A stretch of DNA of 64,000 nt from Sphaerospermopsis torques-reginae ITEP-024 (lineage in GTDB: Bacteria > Cyanobacteriota > Cyanobacteriia > Cyanobacteriales > Nostocaceae), in NCBI RefSeq assembly GCF_019598945.1, contig NZ_CP080598.1, positions 868,001 to 932,000 of the forward strand, read 5' to 3'. The translations under genes were made by a program, and so were the position numbers. The notes beneath the pieces are model-generated. The model searched no databases. It saw only the letters and a list, made by a program, of their open reading frames with translations, and was not told the origin of the DNA. Below are positions 9,041 to 17,781 of the stretch, in pieces. How positions within the stretch are numbered: the first letter of the stretch is position 1; the number at the start of each line of letters is the position of its first letter.

Positions 9041-9622
9041 TTAAACCAGAATATCACTGACCTTAATCTTAATTTCTGGCAATACTTCACTTTTAATTAA
9101 TTCATCACCTGTATAAATAAATTCTTCATAAAAGCCTTCTACTAAAGATAAAACCGTAATTTTGTTTTGTACAGGATCAACAATCCAATATTCAGAAATT
9201 CCCCTAGCGGCATACTCAGAACGCTTGAAGCGATAGTCTCTAACTTCATTTTCAGTACCAGGTGATACCACTTCTATAGCTATTAATGGTGGTGGCATTT
9301 CATGGGTAATAGTTCCTTTTTTTGTCGCTTCTAAAGCAGTGCGACATTCTTCACCCAAGACTAATAAATCGGGGATTCTTACCTTTGCTCTACGTCCACT
9401 TACCTCAATCATAATTTCTTTGTATGCTAACATATAAAGAGGAACGCATTTAGAAAGTGCAAATAAAAGTCGTCTTGATATATCAGAATTAAAAATTGAT
9501 TCTGGTGGCATTAAAACTAATTCTCCATCTACTAATTCATAGCGATTTCCAGTGCCATCATCATAGGCATAGTAATCTTCAAAGGAAAAATAATTGACTG
9601 GTGCTTGAGGAGTTTGAACCAT
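9041..9622 (-). CDS. Uma2 family (DUF820) putative endonuclease
   Basis: This is a 193-residue member of the Uma2/DUF820 family, a PD-(D/E)XK-fold group greatly expanded in cyanobacteria. Visible landmarks are ELVDGELVLM near the N-terminus, the core strand PDLLVLGEE, the ExV strand LIAIEVVSP with the acidic residue, and RDYRFKRSEYAARGISEYWIVDP. The biological role of these proteins is not established. Two further family members lie at 60.4-61.6 kb, but in a different subgroup. The coiled-coil gene to the right is in the same orientation, 45 bases upstream, so the two may be co-transcribed. Confidence 0.88.
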   Translation of the reverse strand: MVQTPQAPVNYFSFEDYYAYDDGTGNRYELVDGELVLMPPESIFNSDISRRLLFALSKCVPLYMLAYKEIMIEVSGRRAKVRIPDLLVLGEECRTALEATKKGTITHEMPPPLIAIEVVSPGTENEVRDYRFKRSEYAARGISEYWIVDPVQNKITVLSLVEGFYEEFIYTGDELIKSEVLPEIKIKVSDILV

Positions 9623-9667
9623 AAATATAATTCCATTCTCTTAGTACATATTAACCCAAGTTGCTAA

Positions 9668-10186
9668 CTAGGGACTTGCGTTATCTCCCACCTCCCCTGC
9701 TTCCTCTGTCTCCTCTGTTGCCTTTGTGGCTGCTCTCAACTGTGTCAAACTATCAATAGCATCACCTAAAACCGTCGTTAGGTTTTTACGGGTTTGCTCG
9801 TGGTTTTCCTGTTCTGTTTTTAATGCTTGAATGAGGCGATCGCGTTCTTGAGTCACAGCGATCAGTTTATTTTTTAATTCTTCTATAGATGTGTGTTCGG
9901 TTAGTTCTGACTCAATAGCCGTTGTGGTCGTTTCTGTAATGGTATCAGTGTTAATACATTGAAGTTTCCAAAGTTCAGCTTTTAAAGATGCAATTTCTTG
10001 TTGATACATCTTGGCATCGGTGCGACGTTGTTCTGATTCAGTGTTATAGAGTTGTCGCCATTTTTGTGAACTTTCCCAAGCTTCATCACGTTTTTGTTGC
10101 AGTTCAGCCATCTGCTGTTTTAAAGCTTGAATTTCGGATAACCATTGTTGTGTTAAATAGGCTGTTTTATCAATATTGTCAGTCAT
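9668..10186 (-). CDS. Coiled-coil hypothetical protein, 172 aa
   Basis: The protein is almost entirely helical: two long coiled-coil stretches (about residues 10-75 and 97-150, rich in Q, K, E and L at heptad spacing) flank a Thr/Glu-rich linker (TITETTTTAIESE). The C-terminus is acidic. There is no signal peptide or membrane segment, so it should be cytoplasmic. It lies just upstream of the Uma2 gene on the same strand and may share a transcript. No family is recognised. Confidence 0.6.
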   Translation of the reverse strand: MTDNIDKTAYLTQQWLSEIQALKQQMAELQQKRDEAWESSQKWRQLYNTESEQRRTDAKMYQQEIASLKAELWKLQCINTDTITETTTTAIESELTEHTSIEELKNKLIAVTQERDRLIQALKTEQENHEQTRKNLTTVLGDAIDSLTQLRAATKATEETEEAGEVGDNASP

Positions 10187-10225
10187 TAGTTTAGTTAGGG
10201 GTTGCTGAAAAAGTTATCTGTGTAG

Positions 10226-10267
10226 ACAGGGAACAGGGAACAGGGAACAGGGAACAGGGAACAGGGA
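10226..10267. repeat. Heptamer array ACAGGGA x6
   Basis: Six perfect ACAGGGA units lie in the 359-base gap upstream of the BrkB-like gene. The rest of that gap holds TCCTGAC-type repeats and AT-rich sequence, with no gene visible. Confidence 0.9.
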
Positions 10268-10545
10268 ATAGATATTTTTCTTCTGCCTTCTGACTCTTGA
10301 CTCCTGACTCCTGATTCCTGACTACTGCTATAGTAGAAAATTTTACCGTATAAACAAATTAAACACACCTGAATAATACTCACTTTGTGAGGTTGGAAGT
10401 TTTCGGTTACTCTAGGAAAAGATTCAAAAGTAAAGGGTAAAGATTTTTCTTCCCCCTGTTCCCCCAGGCACTAACAAGTATTGTCAATATTGATCTCAAA
10501 TCTTGCATTTTTAATTTTTAATTTTTAATTTTTAATTGGATATAT

Positions 10546-11439
10546 ATGCTCAAGCATCGCTGGATCAGGTTCTTTCTTCACCTCAATTGGCGTACACTGA
10601 AAAAAACATTTGCCAGAACTATAGAAAGAAGACTTTTAGGACTGGCTTCAGAAATCGCTTTTAATGCTATGTTATCCTTGTTTCCAGCAATTCTAGCTGT
10701 GCTTACAGCCATTGGTTTGTTTGCAGAATCTTTGCGAAATACTTTTATTCAACTCACAGTGCAACTTAGTCAGGTTGTACCCCAAGAAGCATGGACTTTA
10801 ATTAGTGATTTTGCTACACAAGAAATTGCTGAATCTAAAAATTCTGAGTTATTTTCTTTCAGTTTTGCGATCGCTCTTTGGACAGCTTCTGGTGCAGTTA
10901 GTACCGCTATGACTGCTTTTGATCAAATAGAACAAATTTCCCCAGAAAATACCCGCCCCTTTTGGAAAGCTAAACTCATTTCTTTAGGCTTAACAATTGG
11001 TACTATATTACTTTTACTGCTGGCTTCTTTTATAGTATTTATTAGTGATTTACTTTTGAGTATGTTGGTGCGTGGTAATGGTTATTTGGTATTCTTGTTG
11101 CATATTTGGCAACTGTTAATTTGGCCTTTATCCTTGGTGATTGTTGCTGCTACATTTAGCTTAGTCTATCGTTATGGACCAAGTGTGTGGAAACCAGCTA
11201 CACCATTAATGCCAGGAGCAGTTTTAGCAGCTATATTTTGGGCGCTAGTTTCGGCATTATTTCGCCTTTATGTTACCAACTTTGGAAATTATAATAAAGT
11301 TTATGGTACAGTGGGAACTTTTATAGTATTAATGTTATGGTTGTGGATGAGCGCCTTTGTTCTCCTGGTTGGCAACCAATTAAATGTAATTGTTGGTGAA
11401 TCTATGACAGTGAAAACAGGAAACAAGGAAGGTAAATAA
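10546..11439 (+). CDS. YihY/BrkB family inner-membrane protein
   Basis: The 297-residue polytopic protein has about six hydrophobic helices. The family start is RRLLGLASEIAFNAMLSLFP, where the A-E-I-A-F motif is characteristic. The closing helix pair contains YNKVYGTVGTFIVLMLWLW, a conserved YihY/BrkB block. The family was once annotated as ribonuclease BN, which is wrong; its transport role is still unsettled. It is followed after a nine-copy heptamer array by the DUF4112 gene and the hydrolase in the same direction, so the three could form an operon. Confidence 0.9.
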   Translation: MLKHRWIRFFLHLNWRTLKKTFARTIERRLLGLASEIAFNAMLSLFPAILAVLTAIGLFAESLRNTFIQLTVQLSQVVPQEAWTLISDFATQEIAESKNSELFSFSFAIALWTASGAVSTAMTAFDQIEQISPENTRPFWKAKLISLGLTIGTILLLLLASFIVFISDLLLSMLVRGNGYLVFLLHIWQLLIWPLSLVIVAATFSLVYRYGPSVWKPATPLMPGAVLAAIFWALVSALFRLYVTNFGNYNKVYGTVGTFIVLMLWLWMSAFVLLVGNQLNVIVGESMTVKTGNKEGK

Positions 11440-11440
11440 C

Positions 11441-11503
11441 CCAATTACCAATTACCAATTACCAATTACCAATTACCAATTACCAATTACCAATTACCAA
11501 TTA
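11441..11503. repeat. Heptamer array CCAATTA x9
   Basis: Nine perfect CCAATTA units fill almost the whole spacer between the BrkB-like and DUF4112 genes, ending six bases before the ATG. Confidence 0.95.
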
Positions 11504-11509
11504 TATAAA

Positions 11510-12013
11510 ATGTCTAACTCTCACAATAAAATTTACATTGAATCTGATGGTTATGCACCGAGATTAAAACGTTTACAACAAATTAGTAAACTGTTAGATA
11601 ATGCTATTACCATTCCTGGAACTCCAGTAGGTATTGGTTTAGATCCAATTTTGGGATTAATACCTGTTGGTGGTGATGTTTTGGGATTGATGTTTTCTCT
11701 TTATATTATCATTGAATCGGCAAAGTTAGGTATATCAAAAGCAACATTAGGTAGAATGATAGTTAATATTATCATTGATGCTTTAGTCGGTGCTATACCG
11801 ATGTTGGGAGATTTATTTGATTTTGCCTGGAGAGCAAATAATTACAACCTGATTTTATTGGAAGATTACTTAAAATCTCCTGGTGAAAAAAAGAAGGCTG
11901 ATCAAGGTTTTATCATTACTATTTTTGCAGGTTTGTTTGTACTTGGTATTGTTTTAATTGCATTACCTGTGATATTAATAGGCATGATTTGGAAAGTTTT
12001 AAATGGGGGGTAA
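11510..12013 (+). CDS. DUF4112 domain membrane protein
   Basis: In this 167-residue protein the family core appears as RLKRLQQISKLLDNAI, then GIGLDPILGLIPVGGD, a helix with YIIIESAKLGISK, and GAIPMLGDLFDFAWRANN. The repeated G-x-IP-x-x-GD motif is the DUF4112 signature. A C-terminal hydrophobic helix (about 143-163) anchors it in the membrane. The molecular function of the family is unknown. It lies between a BrkB-like membrane protein and a hydrolase on the same strand. Confidence 0.88.
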   Translation: MSNSHNKIYIESDGYAPRLKRLQQISKLLDNAITIPGTPVGIGLDPILGLIPVGGDVLGLMFSLYIIIESAKLGISKATLGRMIVNIIIDALVGAIPMLGDLFDFAWRANNYNLILLEDYLKSPGEKKKADQGFIITIFAGLFVLGIVLIALPVILIGMIWKVLNGG

Positions 12014-12083
12014 ATGAATCATTAACCAACTCAACATATCCTATTTTCTATTCCCTATTCCCTATTCCCTAATCCCTAATAAT

Positions 12084-13031
12084 ATGAAAAACTGGTGGCA
12101 ATTTCATTTTCCTCAAGGTCAACAAAATATAATTATTACTGATGCGTATGGCTATCCTATCAAAATTGCTTATGGCGAAAAAGGTACAGGTAAACCATTA
12201 ATTTTATTACATGGTTTGGGGAGTTGGAGTTATAATTGGCGATATAGTATTGAACCATTATCTCAATATTTTCGGGTAATTTGTTTTGATGCTAAAGGTT
12301 ATGGTTTTTCGGAAAAACCTATTTACCGTAGAGAAAAAAGTGGTCATCAAATAATTGAATTAGAACGTTTGATTCAATCTTTATGTGATGAACCTCCTGT
12401 CATTGTCGCTGAATCTTTAGGTGCGTTAGTTTCTTTAGCCTTAGCGGCTAAAAATCCTCAATTAATTGGGCGTTTAGTAGTTATGAATGCGCCCATTTTT
12501 ACCGAAACCTTGCCTCATTGGGCAATGGGTTTATTAGCACAAACACCATTAGAAATTATCCACACAATTGATTTTTTACGTCTTGCTTATGTGTTTGCAC
12601 CTTTAGTTAGGGAAGTCATGGGTATGGAAAGAAGAAAAGTGTTATTTAATCCTTCTATTCTCACAGAGGAAGATGTTTATTGGATAACTTATCCTTTTAT
12701 TGAAATTCCAGGAACTTTAGTGAAAGTTGCGGAAGAATTACAAATAGCAGCTAGAGAAATTGAGAATTTACAAGCTAAAAAACCAAATATGTTAACTGAA
12801 ATTCAAAATAGTCTCAGTGCTATTGAATGTCCAACTTTAATTTTATGGGGTGATCAAGATAGTTGGTTTCCTGTTAGTCACGGTGAAAAATTACATCATT
12901 ATATTCCTCATTCACAGTTGAAAATTATAGAAAATTGTTATCATGACGCATCCACTGGCGCTAGTGATGTAGTGAATAGAGAAATTATGAAATTTTTGCA
13001 GGATACTAATTTCTGTTCAACTGTAATTTAA
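12084..13031 (+). CDS. Alpha/beta-fold hydrolase
   Basis: The 315-residue alpha/beta hydrolase has an oxyanion segment LLHGLGSWSYNW, a nucleophile elbow V-A-E-S-L-G-A (Ser near residue 113), a candidate acid Asp in LILWGDQDSWFP, and a C-terminal catalytic His in NCYHDA. A cap-like helical region lies between about residues 150 and 240. No signal peptide is seen. The substrate cannot be assigned; cyanobacterial relatives are annotated only as alpha/beta hydrolases. It may share an operon with the two preceding membrane proteins. Confidence 0.88.
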   Translation: MKNWWQFHFPQGQQNIIITDAYGYPIKIAYGEKGTGKPLILLHGLGSWSYNWRYSIEPLSQYFRVICFDAKGYGFSEKPIYRREKSGHQIIELERLIQSLCDEPPVIVAESLGALVSLALAAKNPQLIGRLVVMNAPIFTETLPHWAMGLLAQTPLEIIHTIDFLRLAYVFAPLVREVMGMERRKVLFNPSILTEEDVYWITYPFIEIPGTLVKVAEELQIAAREIENLQAKKPNMLTEIQNSLSAIECPTLILWGDQDSWFPVSHGEKLHHYIPHSQLKIIENCYHDASTGASDVVNREIMKFLQDTNFCSTVI

Positions 13032-13067
13032 ACCATTATCAATTATCAATTATCAATTGATAAAATA

Positions 13068-13228
13068 AGAGTGGGAGAAGGCATATCAAGCGCCTTTTTT
13101 CTCCCACTCTACATTTGCTGCTGGGGCGTTCAGGAATATGTGTTGATAGACGCTATCCGTTATTTAGGGGGCTAGGTATTTCAACGATAGTGTCTAGATG
13201 ATGTGAGTATTCCTGTTGCAGCAAATGT
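13068..13228. ncRNA. Candidate structured RNA or hairpin element (two adjacent long hairpins)
   Basis: AGAGTGGGAGAAGGC pairs with the complement ending at 13110 (first hairpin, 13068-13110). Immediately after, ACATTTGCTGC (13111-13121) pairs with GCAGCAAATGT (13218-13228). Inside it CAGGAATA pairs with TATTCCTG (13208-13215), and TAGACGCTATCCGTT with AACGATAGTGTCTA (13183-13196). That makes a 118-base rod with internal loops. No ORF overlaps it. A 6S-like RNA, another ncRNA, or a foldback MITE are all possible; I recognise no family. Confidence 0.4.
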
Positions 13229-13521
13229 TAAACCTGATTTCTTTTTGATTTCTTTGATTTTTTATTATTTTTTTGCTGAACTAATAGCCCAACAAAATGT
13301 TAGTAGATTGCTTTGTTCGTTCATAATCAAAATTTGTGAAACAGCCTTTTTAAGAAGAAGCTATTTTATGTATTAACACCTGATAACCACAACATTGAAG
13401 TCGTTTATCTTTTAATAATTTAACTGGGTTGCTTACAGATTGGTTGCCAAGTTGGCACTTTTTGTTATTTGTTTTTAGCCATTAGTCATTGGGGAAAATC
13501 TTCTCCTCTGCTTCTTCGCTG

Positions 13522-13543
13522 TCACCTGTCACCTGTCACCTAT
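13522..13543. repeat. Heptamer array GTCACCT x3
   Basis: Three copies of GTCACCT lie downstream of the 119-aa minus-strand gene. The remaining gap 13229-13521 is AT-rich, with no gene seen. Confidence 0.8.
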
Positions 13544-13559
13544 TCCTCGACACCCTTTT

Positions 13560-13919
13560 TTAAATACGTTGGGGAAGTTTGAGTATGCGATAAATAACCC
13601 AACAACCAGATGCACAACTGAGGGCGATCGCCAACATTAACCATAAAGGTGTAGGATTACTGATATTAGCCGCTTGGGTGTTTTCTTTTTGACTGACTAC
13701 TTCTGGGGGTTTTTCGGGTTCTATTTTGGGAACGTAGCCAACATAAATTAGCTGGTAATGGCCAAATATTCCCACTCCCAGGGGAATAACTAACAACCCC
13801 ACAAACCATAACCAAGGATGCTTTAGCAACAGTTTCTTAAGTGGAGATGTATTTTTTAATTCTTCTGAAGTGCTTTTTACATTTGTGGTTGGTTCTGGTT
13901 TTGCATTGTGACTGTTCAT
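13560..13919 (-). CDS. Hypothetical membrane protein, 119 aa
   Basis: Two hydrophobic helices (about residues 34-55 and 93-112) flank a proline/glutamate-rich loop (EPEKPPEVV), with a polar N-terminal tail of about 28 residues. The topology suggests a small bitopic-pair inner-membrane or thylakoid protein. No family is recognised, though codon use and the uninterrupted frame support a real gene. The 319-base gap to its right (13920-14238) contains only AT-rich sequence and no gene. Confidence 0.55.
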   Translation of the reverse strand: MNSHNAKPEPTTNVKSTSEELKNTSPLKKLLLKHPWLWFVGLLVIPLGVGIFGHYQLIYVGYVPKIEPEKPPEVVSQKENTQAANISNPTPLWLMLAIALSCASGCWVIYRILKLPQRI

Positions 13920-14238
13920 GATTCATTTCCACTTGCATCCTCTAGTAGTTTATTGTACTAGAAGACATAAGTGTTATTTAACAGTAGGATAAAGGGGGTT
14001 GAAAGTAGCTTTTTGGCAAAATAGCGGTTTTTTTACCAAAAATTTCCAAAAAATTGGATATTATGCTACTTTTTCCCCATTATCTGCAAATTACTTGACT
14101 GAATCTTTCAATTTAGAATTAGTAAGTAAGTCAATGTTAAAAAACAGAGGTATGTAACAAAATGTAAATTTGCTAAAAGTCTCTTCCCTCTTGCCTTTTG
14201 CCTCTTGCCTTGCCATAATGACAATTTTCAACGCCAAC

Positions 14239-15291
14239 CTACTTATGTCTTTCAATGGCAAGTTGAATTAATTGATCTACTAATTCTGTAAAAGAAATAC
14301 CAGTATTTGCCCAAAGTTGCGGATACATACTTGTAGATGTAAACCCTGGTAAGGTGTTAATTTCGTTAATCAAAATTTCTCCAGTCGCTTCTACATAGAA
14401 AAAGTCTACCCGCGCTAAACCCGCACCATCAACGGCTGCAAAGGCTTGTAATGCCATTTCTTGAATTTGTTGAACTACTGTTTCTGGTAAAGGAGCAGGT
14501 ATTAATAAATCTGCTTTACCCTCAGTATACTTAGTTTCGTAATCGTAAAAATCGCTATCAAAGGTAATTTCACCAATAACGGAGGCTTTGGGGTTGTCGT
14601 TGCCTAAAACAGCACATTCTACTTCTCTGGCAACTACTCCGGCTTCGACTATGATGCGTCTGTCATAGGTTGCAGCGTTATCTAAAGCTGTTTCTAATTC
14701 TTGACGCGATCGCACTTTGGCTATTCCTACGGATGAACCCAGATTAGCAGGTTTGACAAAACAAGGATAGCCTAATGTTGCTTCTATTTCATCACACAAT
14801 TTAGGAAATATACAAGGATTTGACCAAATTTGCGCCCTCGTTATTGCTTTGTATTTTACCTGGGGTAAACCTGCTTGGGCAAAAGCGGTTTTCATAGCGA
14901 TTTTATCCATGCCGGTGGCTGAACCTAACACCCCAGAACCAACAAAGGGAACTTGTATTAATGTTAGTAAACCTTGAATTGTTCCATCTTCGCCATTGGG
15001 TCCGTGGAGTATGGGAAACCACAAATCAATTTCTGCTGTTTCTGCAGGAAATTGCCATAAATTAGGGGTTATGGCGGGATTTTCTGTGGCTACACCAGAT
15101 TTTAAAACTTGTTGTGCAGTTTCTCCCCCTTGCCAAACACCATTTTTTTGGATGTAAAAAGGCACAATTTCATATTTCTGACTATTTGCTTCTGCACTCA
15201 AAGCATTTGCGATCGCCCTTGCAGAAACTATTGATACTTCATGTTCTCCAGAACGTCCACCAAACAGCAACCCCACCCGCAGTTTAGACAT
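14239..15291 (-). CDS. ddl: D-alanine--D-alanine ligase
   Basis: Ddl joins two D-Ala molecules at the expense of ATP to make the peptidoglycan stem terminus. The 350-residue protein starts at [20 protein letters not shown], where [10 protein letters not shown] is the family signature. ATP-grasp blocks follow ([42 protein letters not shown]). I chose ATG 15291 because AGAGG lies eight bases upstream and the family begins there; an in-frame extension to 15363 would add 24 unrelated residues. It transcribes away from the tRNA-Leu region. Confidence 0.95.
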   Translation of the reverse strand: MSKLRVGLLFGGRSGEHEVSIVSARAIANALSAEANSQKYEIVPFYIQKNGVWQGGETAQQVLKSGVATENPAITPNLWQFPAETAEIDLWFPILHGPNGEDGTIQGLLTLIQVPFVGSGVLGSATGMDKIAMKTAFAQAGLPQVKYKAITRAQIWSNPCIFPKLCDEIEATLGYPCFVKPANLGSSVGIAKVRSRQELETALDNAATYDRRIIVEAGVVAREVECAVLGNDNPKASVIGEITFDSDFYDYETKYTEGKADLLIPAPLPETVVQQIQEMALQAFAAVDGAGLARVDFFYVEATGEILINEINTLPGFTSTSMYPQLWANTGISFTELVDQLIQLAIERHK

Positions 15292-15508
15292 CTTCTGTAC
15301 CTCTACACTATCTAAAGCAGATAGCGAATAACCTACAATCCTTATTTTATCGTTATTCCTCACCTGCTACTAACCCTTGTAAGTTGTCTTTCCACCTACT
15401 GAGTTGAGTGATAAAGACAATGGTAAGACAACCACGAAACATCTGATAACACCATAATTGGTGGCGAGTATAAATACTAAAGCTATGAAGCGGTAGGAAT
15501 AACGATAG

Positions 15509-15673
15509 AATAAGAATTGTAGGTTATTTGTGATATGGGGATTAGCGGTAGCTGGAGAAACGGGAGTAGCGGAGATTATCAACCTACTCAAAGAGGAACT
15601 AAGCACAGCAATGGCTCTCAGTGGTTGTGCTAGACTAGAGGATATTGATTCTAGTTTGGTGATTTGTCGTTAG
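15509..15673 (+). pseudogene. 3' remnant of an FMN-dependent alpha-hydroxy-acid oxidase
   Basis: The frame ending at the TAG of 15671-15673 reads IWGLAVAGETGVAEIINLL, then EELSTAMALSGCARLEDIDSSLV. This is the C-terminal signature of lactate/glycolate oxidases (LWGLAVGGEAGV... MALSGC... DID.SLV). Stop codons interrupt the frame at 15506 and further upstream, and no FMN-binding core remains, so only about the last 50 codons survive. The gap to ddl (15364-15508) probably holds more decayed sequence of the same gene. Confidence 0.8.
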
Positions 15674-15719
15674 TGGTTGTGGGAAAAAAAAGGGCAAAAA
15701 AATTTTTTTTCCAAAACCC

Positions 15720-15747
15720 TTGCCAAAATAGAAGAATAGGTTATAAT
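15720..15747 (+). promoter_or_regulatory. Sigma-70-type promoter of tRNA-Leu(CAA)
   Basis: TTGCCA (15720-15725) and TATAAT (15742-15747) are 16 bases apart and lie 17 bases before the tRNA. The -10 box is perfect. Confidence 0.7.
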
Positions 15748-15764
15748 AGGAAAGTTGCTACCAA

Positions 15765-15848
15765 GGGCGAGTGGCGAAACTGGTAGACGCACCACACTCA
15801 AAATGTGGCGACCTTGCGGTCATAGGAGTTCGATTCTCCTCTTGCCCA
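15765..15848 (+). tRNA. tRNA-Leu (anticodon CAA)
   Basis: The acceptor stem GGGCGAG pairs with CTTGCCC. The D-arm has GGTAGACGC, the anticodon stem CCACA/TGTGG encloses loop CTCAAAA (anticodon CAA), a long variable arm (GACCTTGCGGTC) marks a class II tRNA, and the T-arm is AGGAG-TTCGATT-CTCCT. The CCA end is not encoded. Confidence 0.96.
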
Positions 15849-16028
15849 TTAAGACTTCTAGAGATTTTTTGGTAAAACTGATAAATTCTCTAGCTGTAAA
15901 ATCTACCACTTTTCTAGCATTAAGAAAAAGTAGGGATTTGGATTGATAAGTTTTACTTGTGTGATCGCGTGATATTTTTGGCTACAAGCTAGGATATCTA
16001 CCTAGTCAGTGTATATAATCTTAATATA

Positions 16029-16460
16029 ATGTATTATATAAAATACATGATGCGGTTAATTTTAATAGGAATTTTGATTTTATTAACAGCTTGTAGTAGT
16101 ATTGCATTGCAACCGACTTATGAATTAGTTGAAACAGCCATTGCTATTCAACTAGAACAAACTCAACAGCAACTTAAAAAAAAGCTAGATTTAGACTTTC
16201 AAAAATTTGAGATTAAGCAAGTAGTAATTACGCAAGAAGAACCTTTAACCATTGAATATTTACCAGCTTATCATGTCCAGGGAACTTATGATTTAACTGT
16301 TAAATTACCCAAAAAACAAATCACCCAACCACAAAAACCTTTTGATATTTATTTACAAATTCAACGAGAAGGTAAAAGTTGGCGTTTGCTACTTCCTGAA
16401 AAAACTAATAACGATAAACCATCAATTTGGCATAGTTATCAATTGACAATTGACAATTGA
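16029..16460 (+). CDS. Putative lipoprotein, 143 aa
   Basis: A type II signal peptide ends in the lipobox LLTAC (Cys near residue 22), so the mature protein should be lipid-anchored. Start ATG 16029 or the in-frame ATG 16047 both leave an acceptable signal peptide. A helical stretch rich in Gln and Lys (about residues 40-60) is followed by a beta-rich domain (TYDLTVKLP, FDIYLQIQREG, SWRLLLP). The last residues (QLTIDN) and the stop are encoded by a CAATTGA heptamer array. No family is recognised. Confidence 0.65.
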   Translation: MYYIKYMMRLILIGILILLTACSSIALQPTYELVETAIAIQLEQTQQQLKKKLDLDFQKFEIKQVVITQEEPLTIEYLPAYHVQGTYDLTVKLPKKQITQPQKPFDIYLQIQREGKSWRLLLPEKTNNDKPSIWHSYQLTIDN

Positions 16461-16587
16461 CAATTGATAATTGATAATTTCTCGTTCGTAGTCTGAGACT
16501 GGGAACGAGATAAAACGAGAGAGATAAAATTCTGACTCCTTGAACTCCTGACTCCTTGAACTCCTGACTTCTGACTTTTTAATAATT

Positions 16588-17760
16588 CTAATTTTGATAA
16601 ACTCTACCTTTCCAAGCACCTCCTTTTCCTTGCCAATGTCGTTTAGCAGAATCTAATGTCATTAAAGTATATAAAAAGGCAATGATAGGTAAACAGAAAG
16701 CTAACCAAAGGGGACATTTATAAAAGGCGATCATGGGAAAATATGCGAATGCCATTAATAGCGATATGAGTAAACCTGTGATGATAATTAGTAAATTTCC
16801 TATGATTAAACCTAAGATAATTCCTAAAATTGGCAGCATATAAACTATAAACATTCCTAACACACTTCCCACTAACAACAAAGGAGAATAATTTAGTTGT
16901 GTGTAGGCGCTACGAGCTACCATATTCCAGATAGTTTCTAGGGAATCATAAGGACGTAAACTATAAGTTAAAGAACTTAGTCCTAACCAAATTTTCCCTT
17001 GATGAGATTTCACGGCTTTGGCTAAAGAACAGTCATCAATTAATGCTTGACGAATTATTTGTAGTCCGCCTATTTTTTCTAGGGTTTCTCTACGAATTAA
17101 AATACAACCACCAGCAGCAGCAGCAGTTGATTTTTTCGGATTATTTACCCAACGAAACGGGTAAAGTTTTTGAAAGAAAAAGACAAAGGCAGGTATTAAT
17201 AATTGTTCCCAAAAACTTTCACACCGCAGTTTTACCATGAGAGATACTAAATCTAAATTCTCTGTTTCTGCTTTGGCAACTAATCGCCGTAAATTACCCA
17301 TATCATGTTCTATATCAGCATCTGTTAATAATAAATAGTCGGGTTGTAATTGATTGGCTTTTTGTACACCTTGTTCCATCGCCCACAGTTTACCAGTCCA
17401 ACCATTAGGTAAATCTGCACTATAAATAATATGTAATTGTTCGAGTTTATCAACTGCGTAAGCTACTCCTTGGGCAAAATTGGCTGTACCATCGGTACTG
17501 TGATCATCTACTAAAAATACATGAAAATTACCAGGATAGTCTTGTAAAAGGAGCGATCGCAAACTCACAGGAATCACATCAGCTTCATTCCTAGCTGGAA
17601 CTATTACACACACCGTAGGTAAGGATTTTAAATTATTGGTTGTGGTTTTTAACTGTTGATCTACTCGCCAAAACTGTCCCCACAATAACAATAAAAATAA
17701 CCAAATTGTTAAAGATAAAACCATCAAACCCGCTAAAATTTCTACCATAACTTCTACCAT
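16588..17760 (-). CDS. hpnB: Glycosyltransferase family 2, HpnB-like (hopanoid-associated)
   Basis: The protein begins with a membrane helix, then a GT-A domain with VIVPARNEADVIPVSLRSL, VDDHSTDGT, the metal-binding LLTDADIEH and the acceptor/base region RQALIDDCSLAKAV. Two to three C-terminal membrane helices follow. This organisation is that of HpnB proteins, which lie next to squalene-hopene cyclase in many bacteria. The sugar donor and acceptor are not established. I prefer ATG 17760; an in-frame extension to 17847 would run into shc. It is divergent from shc with only about 21 bases between the starts. Confidence 0.85.
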   Translation of the reverse strand: MVEVMVEILAGLMVLSLTIWLFLLLLWGQFWRVDQQLKTTTNNLKSLPTVCVIVPARNEADVIPVSLRSLLLQDYPGNFHVFLVDDHSTDGTANFAQGVAYAVDKLEQLHIIYSADLPNGWTGKLWAMEQGVQKANQLQPDYLLLTDADIEHDMGNLRRLVAKAETENLDLVSLMVKLRCESFWEQLLIPAFVFFFQKLYPFRWVNNPKKSTAAAAGGCILIRRETLEKIGGLQIIRQALIDDCSLAKAVKSHQGKIWLGLSSLTYSLRPYDSLETIWNMVARSAYTQLNYSPLLLVGSVLGMFIVYMLPILGIILGLIIGNLLIIITGLLISLLMAFAYFPMIAFYKCPLWLAFCLPIIAFLYTLMTLDSAKRHWQGKGGAWKGRVYQN

Positions 17761-17781
17761 AACTGCTGAGGTCAGGATTTT

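Noticed and set aside
10226-10267. CRISPR-like array
   Set aside because: The units are seven bases in direct tandem with no spacers; this is an STRR array. The same applies to all other heptamer arrays; no CRISPR repeat or cas gene was seen.
15755-15946. 63-codon frame over tRNA-Leu(CAA)
   Set aside because: It overlaps the tRNA gene completely in its first half.
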